Source of the DNA: Pedobacter sp. KBW06
GTDB lineage: Bacteria > Bacteroidota > Bacteroidia > Sphingobacteriales > Sphingobacteriaceae
Assembly: GCF_003852525.1 (NCBI RefSeq)
Contig: NZ_QAJL01000001.1
Coordinates: forward strand, 124,001-188,000
Direction: 5' to 3'
DNA: 64,000 bases
In this document: piece by piece, positions 1 to 7,882 of the stretch
How the letters are laid out: each line of letters opens with the position of its first letter
Position numbering within the stretch: position 1 is the first letter of the stretch
Notes under the pieces: model-generated
Told to the model about the DNA's origin: nothing
The model's database searches: none
What the model saw: only the letters and a program-made list of their open reading frames with translations
Translations under genes and position numbers: made by a program

Positions 1-335
1 ATCTTTCGGATAAGGTCTAAGGGAACCGGTTGGTTCAAAGGAAACTGAACCGTTCCCTTACTTGTTTTATAGGGCTCAAAATCGACTTTAAATTCTTCAA
101 GTGTTGTCGGTGCAGGATACAAACCGATGTGCTTTTTAAAAGCTGCAAAATACACCAGGTTCTTTTTGTTGATGCGGAATGCCGGAATCGCATAACTGAT
201 CGTTTCTTCCGCGTCCGGGACCACTTCTTTTATCGTTTCCCTAATCTGTTCTAACAATACCTGAACCTCTGCGGGAAAACCAGCAATATATTCCGCTATA
301 TTTCCCGCATGTTTATTGTGTTTTGTATTTTCCAT
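1..335 (-). CDS. DUF1801 / YdhG-like domain protein, 3' end cut by window
   Basis: Reading the minus strand from an ATG at 335 gives an uninterrupted frame of 111 codons that runs off the left edge, so the C-terminus is missing. The protein starts MENTKHNKHAGNIAEYIAGF and contains ETISYAIPAFRINKKNLVYF, GLYPAP and KGTVQFPLNQPVP. This is the usual pattern of small DUF1801 (YdhG, 'iron chaperone-like') proteins: helical start, then SYxxPxF, the hydrophobic strand, GLYP and KGxxxFP. The biochemical role of this family is poorly defined. It lies just downstream of the lanthipeptide exporter, with 19 bp between them, and probably is not part of that pathway. The family call is from motif memory. 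Confidence 0.75.
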   Translation of the reverse strand, partial: MENTKHNKHAGNIAEYIAGFPAEVQVLLEQIRETIKEVVPDAEETISYAIPAFRINKKNLVYFAAFKKHIGLYPAPTTLEEFKVDFEPYKTSKGTVQFPLNQPVPLDLIRK

Positions 336-354
336 ACCATAAATTTAAACAAAA

Positions 355-2580
355 TCACCTATCCAAAGACAATTGATTCTTTACCAGTTGATAATAATCC
401 TGCCTGTTATTGATTAATTCATGATGTGTTCCTTGTTCTGCTATCAACCCTTTATCCATGACAATGATATGATCAGCATTCCTGACCGTACTTAGACGAT
501 GGGCCACAACAACAACGGTCCTGCCTTTGAGAAAGGTTTCCAGATTCTCCATAATTATTCTTTCATTATTAACATCTAAAGAATTAGTTGCTTCATCAAA
601 AAAGATATACTGAGGATCCTTATAAACTGCACGGGCTATCAGGATACGCTGGCGCTGCCCCTGACTAATTCCCTTCCCTGTGGCTCCAATTATTGTATTA
701 AGACCTAAAGGTAACTCTTCAATAAACTCATTGATATTGGCAACTTTTATCGCATGTAGTAATTTGGGGATATCAGGATATTCATCACTCACTGCGATGT
801 TCTTTGCGATCGAATCTGAAAATATAAATCCATCCTGCATCACGATGCCACATTTGCTTCTCCAATAATGAAAACTGATTTCATTTAAATTGTGATCTCC
901 CACGCTAATTTTGCCTTCCTGGGGCAGATAGAACCTCAATAGCAACTTTAAAATAGTGGTTTTACCACTTCCGCTCATTCCAACGATTGCCGTTGTTTTA
1001 CCTTCGGGTATACTAAAACTAATGTTCTTCAAGACCAAGTCGTCCCATGCACCTGGATAACTAAAAGTAATCCGATCCAGCATGATACTTTTATTCAAAG
1101 GTAATTCATATAGAAAACGATTACCTATCGGTTCTTCGTCTTCCATTTCATAAATTTCATTGAGACGTTCCAGACTAATTTTGACATCCTGCAACTGTTG
1201 CATGAAGCCAACGAATTGCTCTATCGGACTGTTAAGCTGACCTAGAATATATTGTATTGCCATCATGCTCCCTAAAGTCAATTTCCCCTCTATTACTGCG
1301 CTGGCGACAATGAAAGTGATGATGATATTCTTGCCTTCGTTAATAAAAAAAGCACCAAATTGTTGATATTGACCAAGCCTTAAATTGCTAATACTGAATT
1401 TAAACAAGCGGGATTGTCCTCTTTCCCATTCCCAACGCTTTTGGTGTTCACAATTGTTTAGTTTGATTTCCTGCATCCCCATAATCAATTGCAATACTCC
1501 CGTTTGATTCCTTGAGGAAATATCAAAACGCTTAAAATCCAGCTCTCTTCGTTTTTCAAGAAAGATAACCACCCATATGCTGTACAAAACGCTGCTTACA
1601 AAAAAAATAAAAAAGACATTTAGGTTGTAATAAGCCAATACACCAGCAAAAAGAACAAGATTAAAAAATGAGAAAATAGTGTTCAGGGACGTTCCTGTAA
1701 GAAAACTCTGTATTCTTCCCTGATCACTCATTCTTTGCATAATATCACCAGCCATCCGTGTTTCAAAAAAGCTCATTGGAAGTTTCAGCATCTTAATGAG
1801 AAAATCGGTAAGAATAGAAATATTTAGTCTTGTGCTGATGTGCAGTAACACCCAGGACCTGATCAGGTCCACACTTAACCTCCCTATTAAGAGCATAATC
1901 TGAGCAATAACAATGATATAGATAAAGCCAATATTTTGGGTATTAATCCCGACATCTACAATTGCCTGGGTTAAAAAAGGCACGATCAACTGCAATAAGC
2001 TGCCAACCGTTAAGCCAATAAAAAGTTGACCGATCAATCTTCTGTTTTTCAATAGATAATCCGATAGATAGCTCCAGTTCAGCTTATGAATAGGATCTTC
2101 CTTTTGCAAATAAAAATCACTTCCCGGTGAAAGTATTAAAGCTTCTTCAACCGGGGAATTTGCATTCTTCATCTTTAGCCAGAGGTTTATAAATTCCTCC
2201 TCGGTATATTTAATGAGTCCTCTTGAGGGGTCAGCAACATGATAAACTTTTCCTTTTGTCCGAAGTTTTGAAGGAACCTGATACAATACCACATAATCGT
2301 CTTTTCTCCAGGGTAAGATACAGGGCATTTCCAACTTCAATACCTGCGTAAGATCAATCTTAACAATTGTAGGGGAAAGCTTCATTTTTTCCGCTGCATA
2401 ACGAATGCCTCCTAAGGTAATTCCATATCTTTCAATCCTGGAAACCTGCTGTATCCGCTTTAAAGTAAAATTAAGTCCATAGTGCCTCGTGATCATTCGT
2501 AAACAACAGACCCCACAATCCATCTTGGTGGATTGTTTATAAAAAACAATCTTCTTTATGGACTTTTTATTAAACCACAT
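355..2580 (-). CDS. C39-type peptidase-domain ABC exporter of the lanthipeptide locus (catalytic His replaced)
   Basis: 741-aa bacteriocin exporter with an N-terminal C39 domain (residues about 10-140), a six-helix ABC membrane domain (about 170-460) and an ATPase domain with Walker A GMSGSGKTT near residue 535, signature ISQGQRQR and Walker B IFFDEATNSLD. Such proteins cut double-glycine leaders and export the peptide across the inner membrane. The C39 domain keeps the oxyanion Gln16 and Cys22 (KMDCGVCC) and the Asp of HVADPSRG. The position that should be His in the H-F/Y-V-V motif is Asp95 (RKDDYVVLY). By family knowledge this should disable proteolysis, leaving binding and transport. ATG at 2580 follows directly after the stop codon of the upstream LanB C-terminal gene, so the two are co-transcribed. 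Confidence 0.9.
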   Translation of the reverse strand: MWFNKKSIKKIVFYKQSTKMDCGVCCLRMITRHYGLNFTLKRIQQVSRIERYGITLGGIRYAAEKMKLSPTIVKIDLTQVLKLEMPCILPWRKDDYVVLYQVPSKLRTKGKVYHVADPSRGLIKYTEEEFINLWLKMKNANSPVEEALILSPGSDFYLQKEDPIHKLNWSYLSDYLLKNRRLIGQLFIGLTVGSLLQLIVPFLTQAIVDVGINTQNIGFIYIIVIAQIMLLIGRLSVDLIRSWVLLHISTRLNISILTDFLIKMLKLPMSFFETRMAGDIMQRMSDQGRIQSFLTGTSLNTIFSFFNLVLFAGVLAYYNLNVFFIFFVSSVLYSIWVVIFLEKRRELDFKRFDISSRNQTGVLQLIMGMQEIKLNNCEHQKRWEWERGQSRLFKFSISNLRLGQYQQFGAFFINEGKNIIITFIVASAVIEGKLTLGSMMAIQYILGQLNSPIEQFVGFMQQLQDVKISLERLNEIYEMEDEEPIGNRFLYELPLNKSIMLDRITFSYPGAWDDLVLKNISFSIPEGKTTAIVGMSGSGKTTILKLLLRFYLPQEGKISVGDHNLNEISFHYWRSKCGIVMQDGFIFSDSIAKNIAVSDEYPDIPKLLHAIKVANINEFIEELPLGLNTIIGATGKGISQGQRQRILIARAVYKDPQYIFFDEATNSLDVNNERIIMENLETFLKGRTVVVVAHRLSTVRNADHIIVMDKGLIAEQGTHHELINNRQDYYQLVKNQLSLDR

Positions 2581-3486
2581 TTAGTTGGATCTTAATAATC
2601 GCATAAGCAAATAGCTAATATAAGATTCCTCTTTATTCTTTATTCCGAGCCTGTTATTGGTCATATGAAAATAACTGTCCAGAATACATATATATTTAAA
2701 TGCCTGTACCGACAGATCTGGTTCATCAGCTGTTAAAGAAACCTTAAACGGTGAATCCAGCTTTTCAAAATCAGATTTTAAAGATACGATACCTGATTTC
2801 CAATTGTCCAGCCACATTAGTTCCTTATCTTCCAGACTAATGTTATTCGCAGCAGAAATCAACTTTTTCAGGTTGCTCTTTTGGGAAATAAATGACAATT
2901 CAAAAGCTTTAAGTGCCTCTTCTTTCCTTCCATTCATCATTTCAGGATCCATTCCGTTGTAAAAATTAATCGCGGCGATCATCCAATTATTGACAATACA
3001 CTGGAATAAAATCCCTGCTTCTTCTAAAGAAAGCTCAATTAAATGGCTCAGTAATATCCAATGCATCTGAATTGCACAACCGATTGCTATTTCAGGGCTT
3101 AGTTTGTCTGTATTTTCATAAATTTCCAATATGGTATTTGAAGACAACTCAAATAGTTGCTCAGCAAAAGCTAAACCATGCACTCCTCCATACCGGTCTT
3201 CTTCGGGAATGTATTCTTTTTCAAGAAAAACCAGACTGCTGCGATGAACATACTGTTCCAGCTGGCTATAAATAAAGGGCTTAATTTCTTTATTAAGCTT
3301 CGCTATTGTCGAAGATACTCTAAATCTGATATGAGGGCCGCCCTCGCTGTACCTGATAAAAAAAAATCCATTTATCAGTTCTTCCCGGTAAAGTGTCTTT
3401 ACTATTGGACTAAGACCATATTTTAAAAAATGATCAGCAGTAGTACCATCAAGATAGATGTGCAACGACCACCACTCAGTTCTCAT
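2581..3486 (-). CDS. Thiopeptide-type bacteriocin biosynthesis protein (SpaB_C; LanB elimination half)
   Basis: 301 aa. The N-terminus (EWWSLHIYLDGTTADHFL, then INGFFFIRYSEGGPHIRFRV) is the hallmark of the SpaB C-terminal / TIGR03891 family, which in full-length LanB proteins forms the glutamate-elimination domain that converts glutamylated Ser/Thr to dehydroalanine/dehydrobutyrine. Here it is a separate polypeptide, as in pinensin-type and thiopeptide loci. Its start overlaps the end of the large LanB gene by 11 bp, and its stop abuts the exporter ATG, so it lies within a coupled three-gene operon. It probably works with the 928-aa protein as a split dehydratase. Confidence 0.85.
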   Translation of the reverse strand: MRTEWWSLHIYLDGTTADHFLKYGLSPIVKTLYREELINGFFFIRYSEGGPHIRFRVSSTIAKLNKEIKPFIYSQLEQYVHRSSLVFLEKEYIPEEDRYGGVHGLAFAEQLFELSSNTILEIYENTDKLSPEIAIGCAIQMHWILLSHLIELSLEEAGILFQCIVNNWMIAAINFYNGMDPEMMNGRKEEALKAFELSFISQKSNLKKLISAANNISLEDKELMWLDNWKSGIVSLKSDFEKLDSPFKVSLTADEPDLSVQAFKYICILDSYFHMTNNRLGIKNKEESYISYLLMRLLRSN

Positions 3487-6262
3487 AATTATACCATTGA
3501 ACTACAAACTCCGTAACAAATCTTTGATTATTTATTTTCAACATATCTTTTGAGGCGGGCAACATCTCTTCGAGCTTTACCATCGAGATGATTTTCTTTA
3601 AAGTTTTGACAAAAAGCCGAACCAGCAATGGGTTACAAAAATTAAGATACTGAGGCTTATGTTCATTTTTAGATTTCACTTTAGCATGATTAAAGGCCTT
3701 ATCTACTGAAACAAAAAATACTTCTTCGGGCATATTTTGCTGAAGACGCCATTCATTAATTCTCATGAAATGCATGGCTTCTGTCTCATCATTCCCCTTT
3801 AAAGGAAATTTTGAAACTGGAATAAACCAGGCCTGCCGTTGGATTACAAACTTATTTGCAATCGTGATCCTTGGAGAACCAACGATCTTCCCGCTTTCTT
3901 TCTGCAGGTTAAAAATAAAACCATTTACCGCATTTGCCAACGGAATGAAGTTGATGTAGTTCACTTCAGAAAACCTGTCCAGCAATTGAAAAAGTTGAGA
4001 CCTGCTGTTCTGCCCCTGGAAGGTCATATCATAAACTCCTATTTTTTTACTGCTGTTTTTATGCCTCAATTCTAATTTTGACAGTGCGGCATCTATAAAA
4101 ATTTCAATTGATGAAATTGGTATGGTCTTGTCAGGAGAAACATTATTATTACCTCCGGGAATCTTCACTTCATATTCCATAATCGTGGGATGAAGATTTG
4201 CGTTAAAATAAGAAGCATCGGTAACCTCCATCATCAGCACCTCACTGTTTAATAATTCTGCATTCCATTTCTTTAAATCAGCAAAGAAATTTGAGGGAAA
4301 AAGATGAATAAATCTGCTGAACATCTTACCACAGCCCGGAGAAACGTGATTAATTACAAATTTCATGTCCTTCTCTTTATCGTCAATCCACGGCTGAATA
4401 AATACGGCATAGGAATCCATCGAAGCTTTTATACCGCTCTCTGTCAAAGGAGCAATCAAAGATGACGGCAAATCGACTTTTGAACTGTTAATATTGAGCC
4501 TGGATAAACCTGACTGAAATTTCTCAGTCCAGATTTCGTTTTCCTGTTTTTCCGGGATCTTCTTTTGATCGTCAACATCGACTGTTGTATCCTGCTCTTT
4601 CACCTGATCTTTCGCTTTTACATTTCTATAATAATCTTCATAAAAATTCAGGAACGGAATTCCTTTTTCGGCACTATAATTACTCTGGAAATATTCCAGC
4701 ATTCTATTATTTTCATATTTAAAACCTGAAAAAGCACCTAATTTCAGGATGTTATCATTCACCTCCTTAATAGAATCTATCATTGATTCATTGGAGAAAA
4801 CAAAAGAACAAGACCTTGTTGTATCCTCATAAAAAATATGCTCAGGCTTGAAATAGAACCGGGTCCAGTCCTTCCTTATAAATTCTCTTTCCTCGCTTTT
4901 TTCCCTTTTTTCGTCGGCATTGGTTACACGCTCAGATGGAACCTGCACAATAGCCAGAGGTTTGATCTCCTCGAACGAAGAACGCTCGGATTCAGGAAGG
5001 TCAGCCAACTCATGCAGATATTTCGTACATGAGCGAAACTCATTAAAAGCAATCTGTAAAATCTCCTTTCTCTTTTCCGTTCGTTCAACTTTAAACTGCG
5101 TTGATAACTTCTTAAGCAAAGTCAGGTGCAGGATCAGTTCTTTTACTCCTGTTATCCCTTTATTGTTAAAATAAGCAAGCTTCCTGATTAATTTTAAGTT
5201 CCAGTCCGGATCAGTTCCGGAAACTCCAAAATCAAATTCAAGAAATCCAAGATCGATTAGCCGTTTAAGAAATGATTCAGCCTCCAGGGGATCAGAACCA
5301 GTAAGCTGAACAATAAGCTTCAATACCTGATTGAATCTTGGGGCCCGCTTCCTTTCATTAAAATAAGCCTGTAAATAGGTTAAGATTTCAGCCTTATTCA
5401 TCGTCTGAAAGGCTTCCACATTATTGTGGTTCGTTAAATAATTGAAATTTGAATCGTCCGAAGTAACAGTCGGGTTTAGCGTAAGTTCAAGCAGGTTGTA
5501 AAATCCTCTGTACTTAACCAAAATAGACTTTAAAAACTTAAGCAAACCGATATTCAACCGGATATGACTTTCAACAGCCATTTCGGAGCTGCTGATTGAA
5601 CCTTCGGATTGAATAGGTTGATTTCCATTACTTACGACCTTGGATAGAGCCAGATTCGTAAAGGAACTAAATGGTGAGGTCTTGCAGCACATCCTCGTCA
5701 GATACTTTAAAACACCTAATTCAATCTGGAGTTCATTCTTTCCAAAACGATCAGCTGGAGTGCCTGCGTAGGTATTTAACCGATTATAAAACTGACCGCT
5801 GGAAAATAAAAGACCATTCCTTAGGCCCTGATTGTGGGCAACTATATTTTGAAGTTTCTGACGAATGTTGATTGATGTCTGGTGATATGCCTTCTCTATC
5901 TTATCGTCAAAAGACCTAAGCAAATCTTTAACATCAATATATTCGGTTATTTTCTCAGCGGTTTCTTTTGAAACCACATCAATTAAGAAGTTCTTATCTC
6001 CTGCGCTAATTGGTCGTTCATTATATAAATTCCTTCTGAGCCCTTTGAGTTTGTCGCCTGCCACAGCGTCAATCCCCTCAGCTATTCTATTAAATAGTCC
6101 TATGGAGATATCCGCTTTAAGTTTTTCCTTTTGAACCTTCAAAGCATCATATCTTGCCAGAAAATCCATTAACGGGGCGGTCTCTACATTTAGTTCATCT
6201 ATTAATTCATAGGAATCGCCGCCAACTCTGGATAATACCCAGGGAAATATTACTGGAACCAT
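3476..6262 (-). CDS. Lantibiotic dehydratase, glutamylation half (LanB N-terminal domain)
   Basis: 928-aa LanB-type protein, the length expected for the glutamyl-tRNA-dependent glutamylation domain without the elimination domain. Typical features are the N-terminal FPWVLSRVGGDSYELIDEL, the central MCCKTSPFSSFTNLALSK near residues 190-208 (equivalent of the family's SPF.T motif), and HIRLNIGLLKFLK. It activates Ser/Thr of the precursor peptides 6613-6939 and 7054-7371. It is the first gene of the operon 6262 to 355 and overlaps the next gene by 11 bp. A charged, Lys/Glu/Asp-rich linker lies around residues 540-565. ATG at 6262 is the only sensible start, since the frame is closed shortly upstream. 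Confidence 0.88.
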   Translation of the reverse strand: MVPVIFPWVLSRVGGDSYELIDELNVETAPLMDFLARYDALKVQKEKLKADISIGLFNRIAEGIDAVAGDKLKGLRRNLYNERPISAGDKNFLIDVVSKETAEKITEYIDVKDLLRSFDDKIEKAYHQTSINIRQKLQNIVAHNQGLRNGLLFSSGQFYNRLNTYAGTPADRFGKNELQIELGVLKYLTRMCCKTSPFSSFTNLALSKVVSNGNQPIQSEGSISSSEMAVESHIRLNIGLLKFLKSILVKYRGFYNLLELTLNPTVTSDDSNFNYLTNHNNVEAFQTMNKAEILTYLQAYFNERKRAPRFNQVLKLIVQLTGSDPLEAESFLKRLIDLGFLEFDFGVSGTDPDWNLKLIRKLAYFNNKGITGVKELILHLTLLKKLSTQFKVERTEKRKEILQIAFNEFRSCTKYLHELADLPESERSSFEEIKPLAIVQVPSERVTNADEKREKSEEREFIRKDWTRFYFKPEHIFYEDTTRSCSFVFSNESMIDSIKEVNDNILKLGAFSGFKYENNRMLEYFQSNYSAEKGIPFLNFYEDYYRNVKAKDQVKEQDTTVDVDDQKKIPEKQENEIWTEKFQSGLSRLNINSSKVDLPSSLIAPLTESGIKASMDSYAVFIQPWIDDKEKDMKFVINHVSPGCGKMFSRFIHLFPSNFFADLKKWNAELLNSEVLMMEVTDASYFNANLHPTIMEYEVKIPGGNNNVSPDKTIPISSIEIFIDAALSKLELRHKNSSKKIGVYDMTFQGQNSRSQLFQLLDRFSEVNYINFIPLANAVNGFIFNLQKESGKIVGSPRITIANKFVIQRQAWFIPVSKFPLKGNDETEAMHFMRINEWRLQQNMPEEVFFVSVDKAFNHAKVKSKNEHKPQYLNFCNPLLVRLFVKTLKKIISMVKLEEMLPASKDMLKINNQRFVTEFVVQWYNYEN

Positions 6263-6612
6263 AAAACTTATTAATCGTAAAAGATAAAAACAAGATATGT
6301 AATTTAAAACAATTTTTTATATGACATTTTTATTTCCATCAACCTCTTCATTTCATGTGTTTCAGGCTGAAAATCGACAATTATTTATCCTAAATCTATA
6401 GCGTACCAGTAATTTTATTTATAAAAAATATTTATATGAAAAACATTTTTTTGAACTTTAGATTCTAAAATATATATTTGATAGTATCGCGATAAGAAAA
6501 TCCAATTCTTGACTAACAATTAGGCCTCCAATGCTTTTAACTATCTGAAATATAGCCTAAAAGCCACTTTCATTCTGTTGCTTGATCTTATAACCAAACA
6601 TTAAAATAGATT
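6263..6612. other. 350-bp divergent intergenic region between dehydratase operon and precursor genes
   Basis: AT-rich intergenic region separating the minus-strand lanB operon from the plus-strand precursor genes. It contains the good Bacteroidota promoter listed at 6451-6480 for the precursors and the 112-bp segment 6501-6612, which is repeated before the second precursor. I see no convincing -7 element facing the lanB gene and no coding frame. Confidence 0.6.
6451..6480 (+). promoter_or_regulatory. Bacteroidota-type promoter for the lanthipeptide precursors
   Basis: TTG at 6451-6453 and TATATTTG at 6473-6480 are separated by 19 bp. This matches the Bacteroidota sigma-ABfr consensus (TTG, about 19 bp, TAnnTTTG) exactly. 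Transcription would start near 6487, leaving a leader of about 125 nt before the ATG at 6613. Confidence 0.65.
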
Positions 6613-6939
6613 ATGAAAAAGTTAAAAATTGAAGATTTAAAAGTTCAAAGCTTTGTCACATCCTTTTCTAATCCTCAGGATACAGAACAGTTTGTTGGAG
6701 GGGCCGAAACCGGAACAGCTGTGACTTGTACCGTTATGGACGGGCAATGCACCATGGCTGGCTACTGCACACTTGGAAACTGTGGAACTACTCCATGTAG
6801 TGTGCCAACAAATGCGAATTGTATGGCATTTAGTCAACCTGAACACGAATGCAGCAACGTATTCTGCGGCTCGGTAAATGCGTCATGTGCAAATGGAGCG
6901 AATTGCTGGATAGACCCACTCTATCCGCTGCCTATTTAA
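6501..6939 (+). repeat. Tandem duplication unit 1 (leader region plus precursor gene)
   Basis: The 112 bp before the first precursor ATG and the gene itself closely match 6945-7371. Shared blocks include TCCAATTCTTGAC at the start, CCAATGCTTT, and the final CTTATAACCAAACATTAAAA just before the ATG. Unit 2 begins 5 bp after the stop codon of unit 1, so the units are head to tail. Confidence 0.8.
6613..6939 (+). CDS. Pinensin-type lanthipeptide precursor, Cys-rich, copy 1
   Basis: 108-aa precursor. The leader KKLKIEDLKVQSFVTS is the pinensin-family recognition pattern, followed by SNPQDTEQF and a double-glycine cleavage site (VGG/A, about residues 36-38). The core of about 70 residues has 10 Cys and 14 Ser/Thr, with motifs CTLGNCGTTPC and CGSVNASCANGANCW, ending PLYPLPI. 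Known pinensins have much shorter cores, so up to about ten thioether rings may form here, or some Cys stay free or form disulfides. The substrate role is inferred from the leader and from the flanking LanB, LanC and C39 genes. It has its own upstream promoter at 6451-6480. Confidence 0.88.
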   Translation: MKKLKIEDLKVQSFVTSFSNPQDTEQFVGGAETGTAVTCTVMDGQCTMAGYCTLGNCGTTPCSVPTNANCMAFSQPEHECSNVFCGSVNASCANGANCWIDPLYPLPI

Positions 6940-6944
6940 GAGAC

Positions 6945-7371
6945 TCCAATTCTTGACCAGCAATACGCTTCCAATGCTTTCAACTATGTAAAAATAGCTA
7001 AAAGCTATATTTATGCGACTGCCTGATCTTATAACCAAACATTAAAATAGATTATGAAAAAGTTAAAAATTGAAGATTTAAAGGTCCAAAGTTTTGTCAC
7101 ATCCTTCTCAAATCCTCAGGATACAGAGCAGTTTGCCGGAGGAGCGTATGGAGACAATCCCACTGTTCTGGAAGGGGATTGTACTAAAGCTTACTATTGC
7201 ACACTTGGCGATTGTGGAACTACTCCATGTGGTGTACCAACAAACATGCACTGCATGGCATTCAGTCAACCTGAACACGAATGCAGCAACATATTCTGCG
7301 GCTCTGTAAATGCTTCATGTGCAAATGGGGCAAATTGCTGGATAGACCCACGCTTTCCGCTGCCAATCTAA
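6945..7371 (+). repeat. Tandem duplication unit 2 (leader region plus precursor gene)
   Basis: Second copy of the unit at 6501-6939. The 109 bp upstream of the second ATG retain the same start and the same last 20 or so bases. The middle differs and includes TATATTTA, a near match to a -7 element that the first copy lacks. Confidence 0.8.
7054..7371 (+). CDS. Pinensin-type lanthipeptide precursor, Cys-rich, copy 2
   Basis: 105-aa paralogue of the upstream precursor. Leader and C-terminal third are nearly identical (last 34 residues from SQPEHECSN differ at only a few positions). The front of the core has diverged: after AGG it reads AYGDNPTVLEGDCTKAYYC, losing one Cys (9 against 10) and several Thr (10 Ser/Thr against 14). 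Conservation of CTLG.CGTTPC and CGSVNASCANGANC suggests these form the essential ring region. It could be one half of a two-component product or a diversifying duplicate. A strong hairpin follows at 7390-7428. Confidence 0.88.
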   Translation: MKKLKIEDLKVQSFVTSFSNPQDTEQFAGGAYGDNPTVLEGDCTKAYYCTLGDCGTTPCGVPTNMHCMAFSQPEHECSNIFCGSVNASCANGANCWIDPRFPLPI

Positions 7372-7389
7372 GAACCCAACAACCTCAAT

Positions 7390-7428
7390 ATTCTTTCTTA
7401 AATCTAACTGATAGATTTAAGAAAGAAT
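7390..7428. terminator. Perfect 16-bp hairpin, probable bidirectional terminator
   Basis: Left arm 7390-7405 (ATTCTTTCTTAAATCT) pairs perfectly with 7413-7428 across a 7-nt loop. It lies between the second precursor gene and the convergent C39 peptidase gene, as expected for a terminator serving both. The stem is AT-rich, so termination strength is uncertain. Confidence 0.7.
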
Positions 7429-7441
7429 TAACACTTCCAGC

Positions 7442-7882
7442 CTAATCTATTTCCAAAGCCATAAAGACACCTTGAGCACCAGGAGCTTCCCCACCGTAAT
7501 CACCCAACCAACCGCTATAAAATTCAGTATTTGTATATCCAATATGCCCGATTGCAGGGTCAGCTACCCAAACAAAGTCTGGAGTGCTTCCATAAACTAC
7601 AACAAAATGAGATGTGCTCCAATGTACGATACAAGGACATTCAATAGATTTGAATTGATCATAATCAATCTTTGCACAGAAAGCGCGAAAGCCCAGGGCC
7701 TCAGCAGCTCTGCTTAACGTAATCAGAGATATTTTTTCTTGTTTAAAATCACATTTCGTCTTAATTTCTTCAATACTATACGATTTACCATAATACTCGG
7801 TAACCATCTTTAAACAAACTGGCCCGCAATCGTTTAATTCCAATTGCCTGTAGAAGGGAAAATAATCAAAGCTTTTAACCAT
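7442..7882 (-). CDS. Standalone C39-family cysteine peptidase (leader peptidase candidate)
   Basis: 146 aa from the ATG at 7882 (an alternative TTG at 7891 would add three residues). It is an isolated C39 domain: Gln13, Cys19 in NDCGPVC, His92 in STSHFVVVYG and Asp108 in VADPAIG, so the catalytic set is complete. C39 domains cut after double glycine. Here there is no attached transporter, and the locus's ABC exporter has lost the His, so this protein probably removes the leader. No signal peptide is seen, so it should act in the cytoplasm, perhaps docked to the exporter. Its ATG overlaps the 3' end of the cyclase gene by 8 bp (translational coupling). Confidence 0.85.
   Translation of the reverse strand: MVKSFDYFPFYRQLELNDCGPVCLKMVTEYYGKSYSIEEIKTKCDFKQEKISLITLSRAAEALGFRAFCAKIDYDQFKSIECPCIVHWSTSHFVVVYGSTPDFVWVADPAIGHIGYTNTEFYSGWLGDYGGEAPGAQGVFMALEID

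Noticed and set aside
30..254. Plus-strand 74-aa frame at the left edge
   Set aside because: It is antisense to the DUF1801 frame on the minus strand, which has a recognisable protein pattern.
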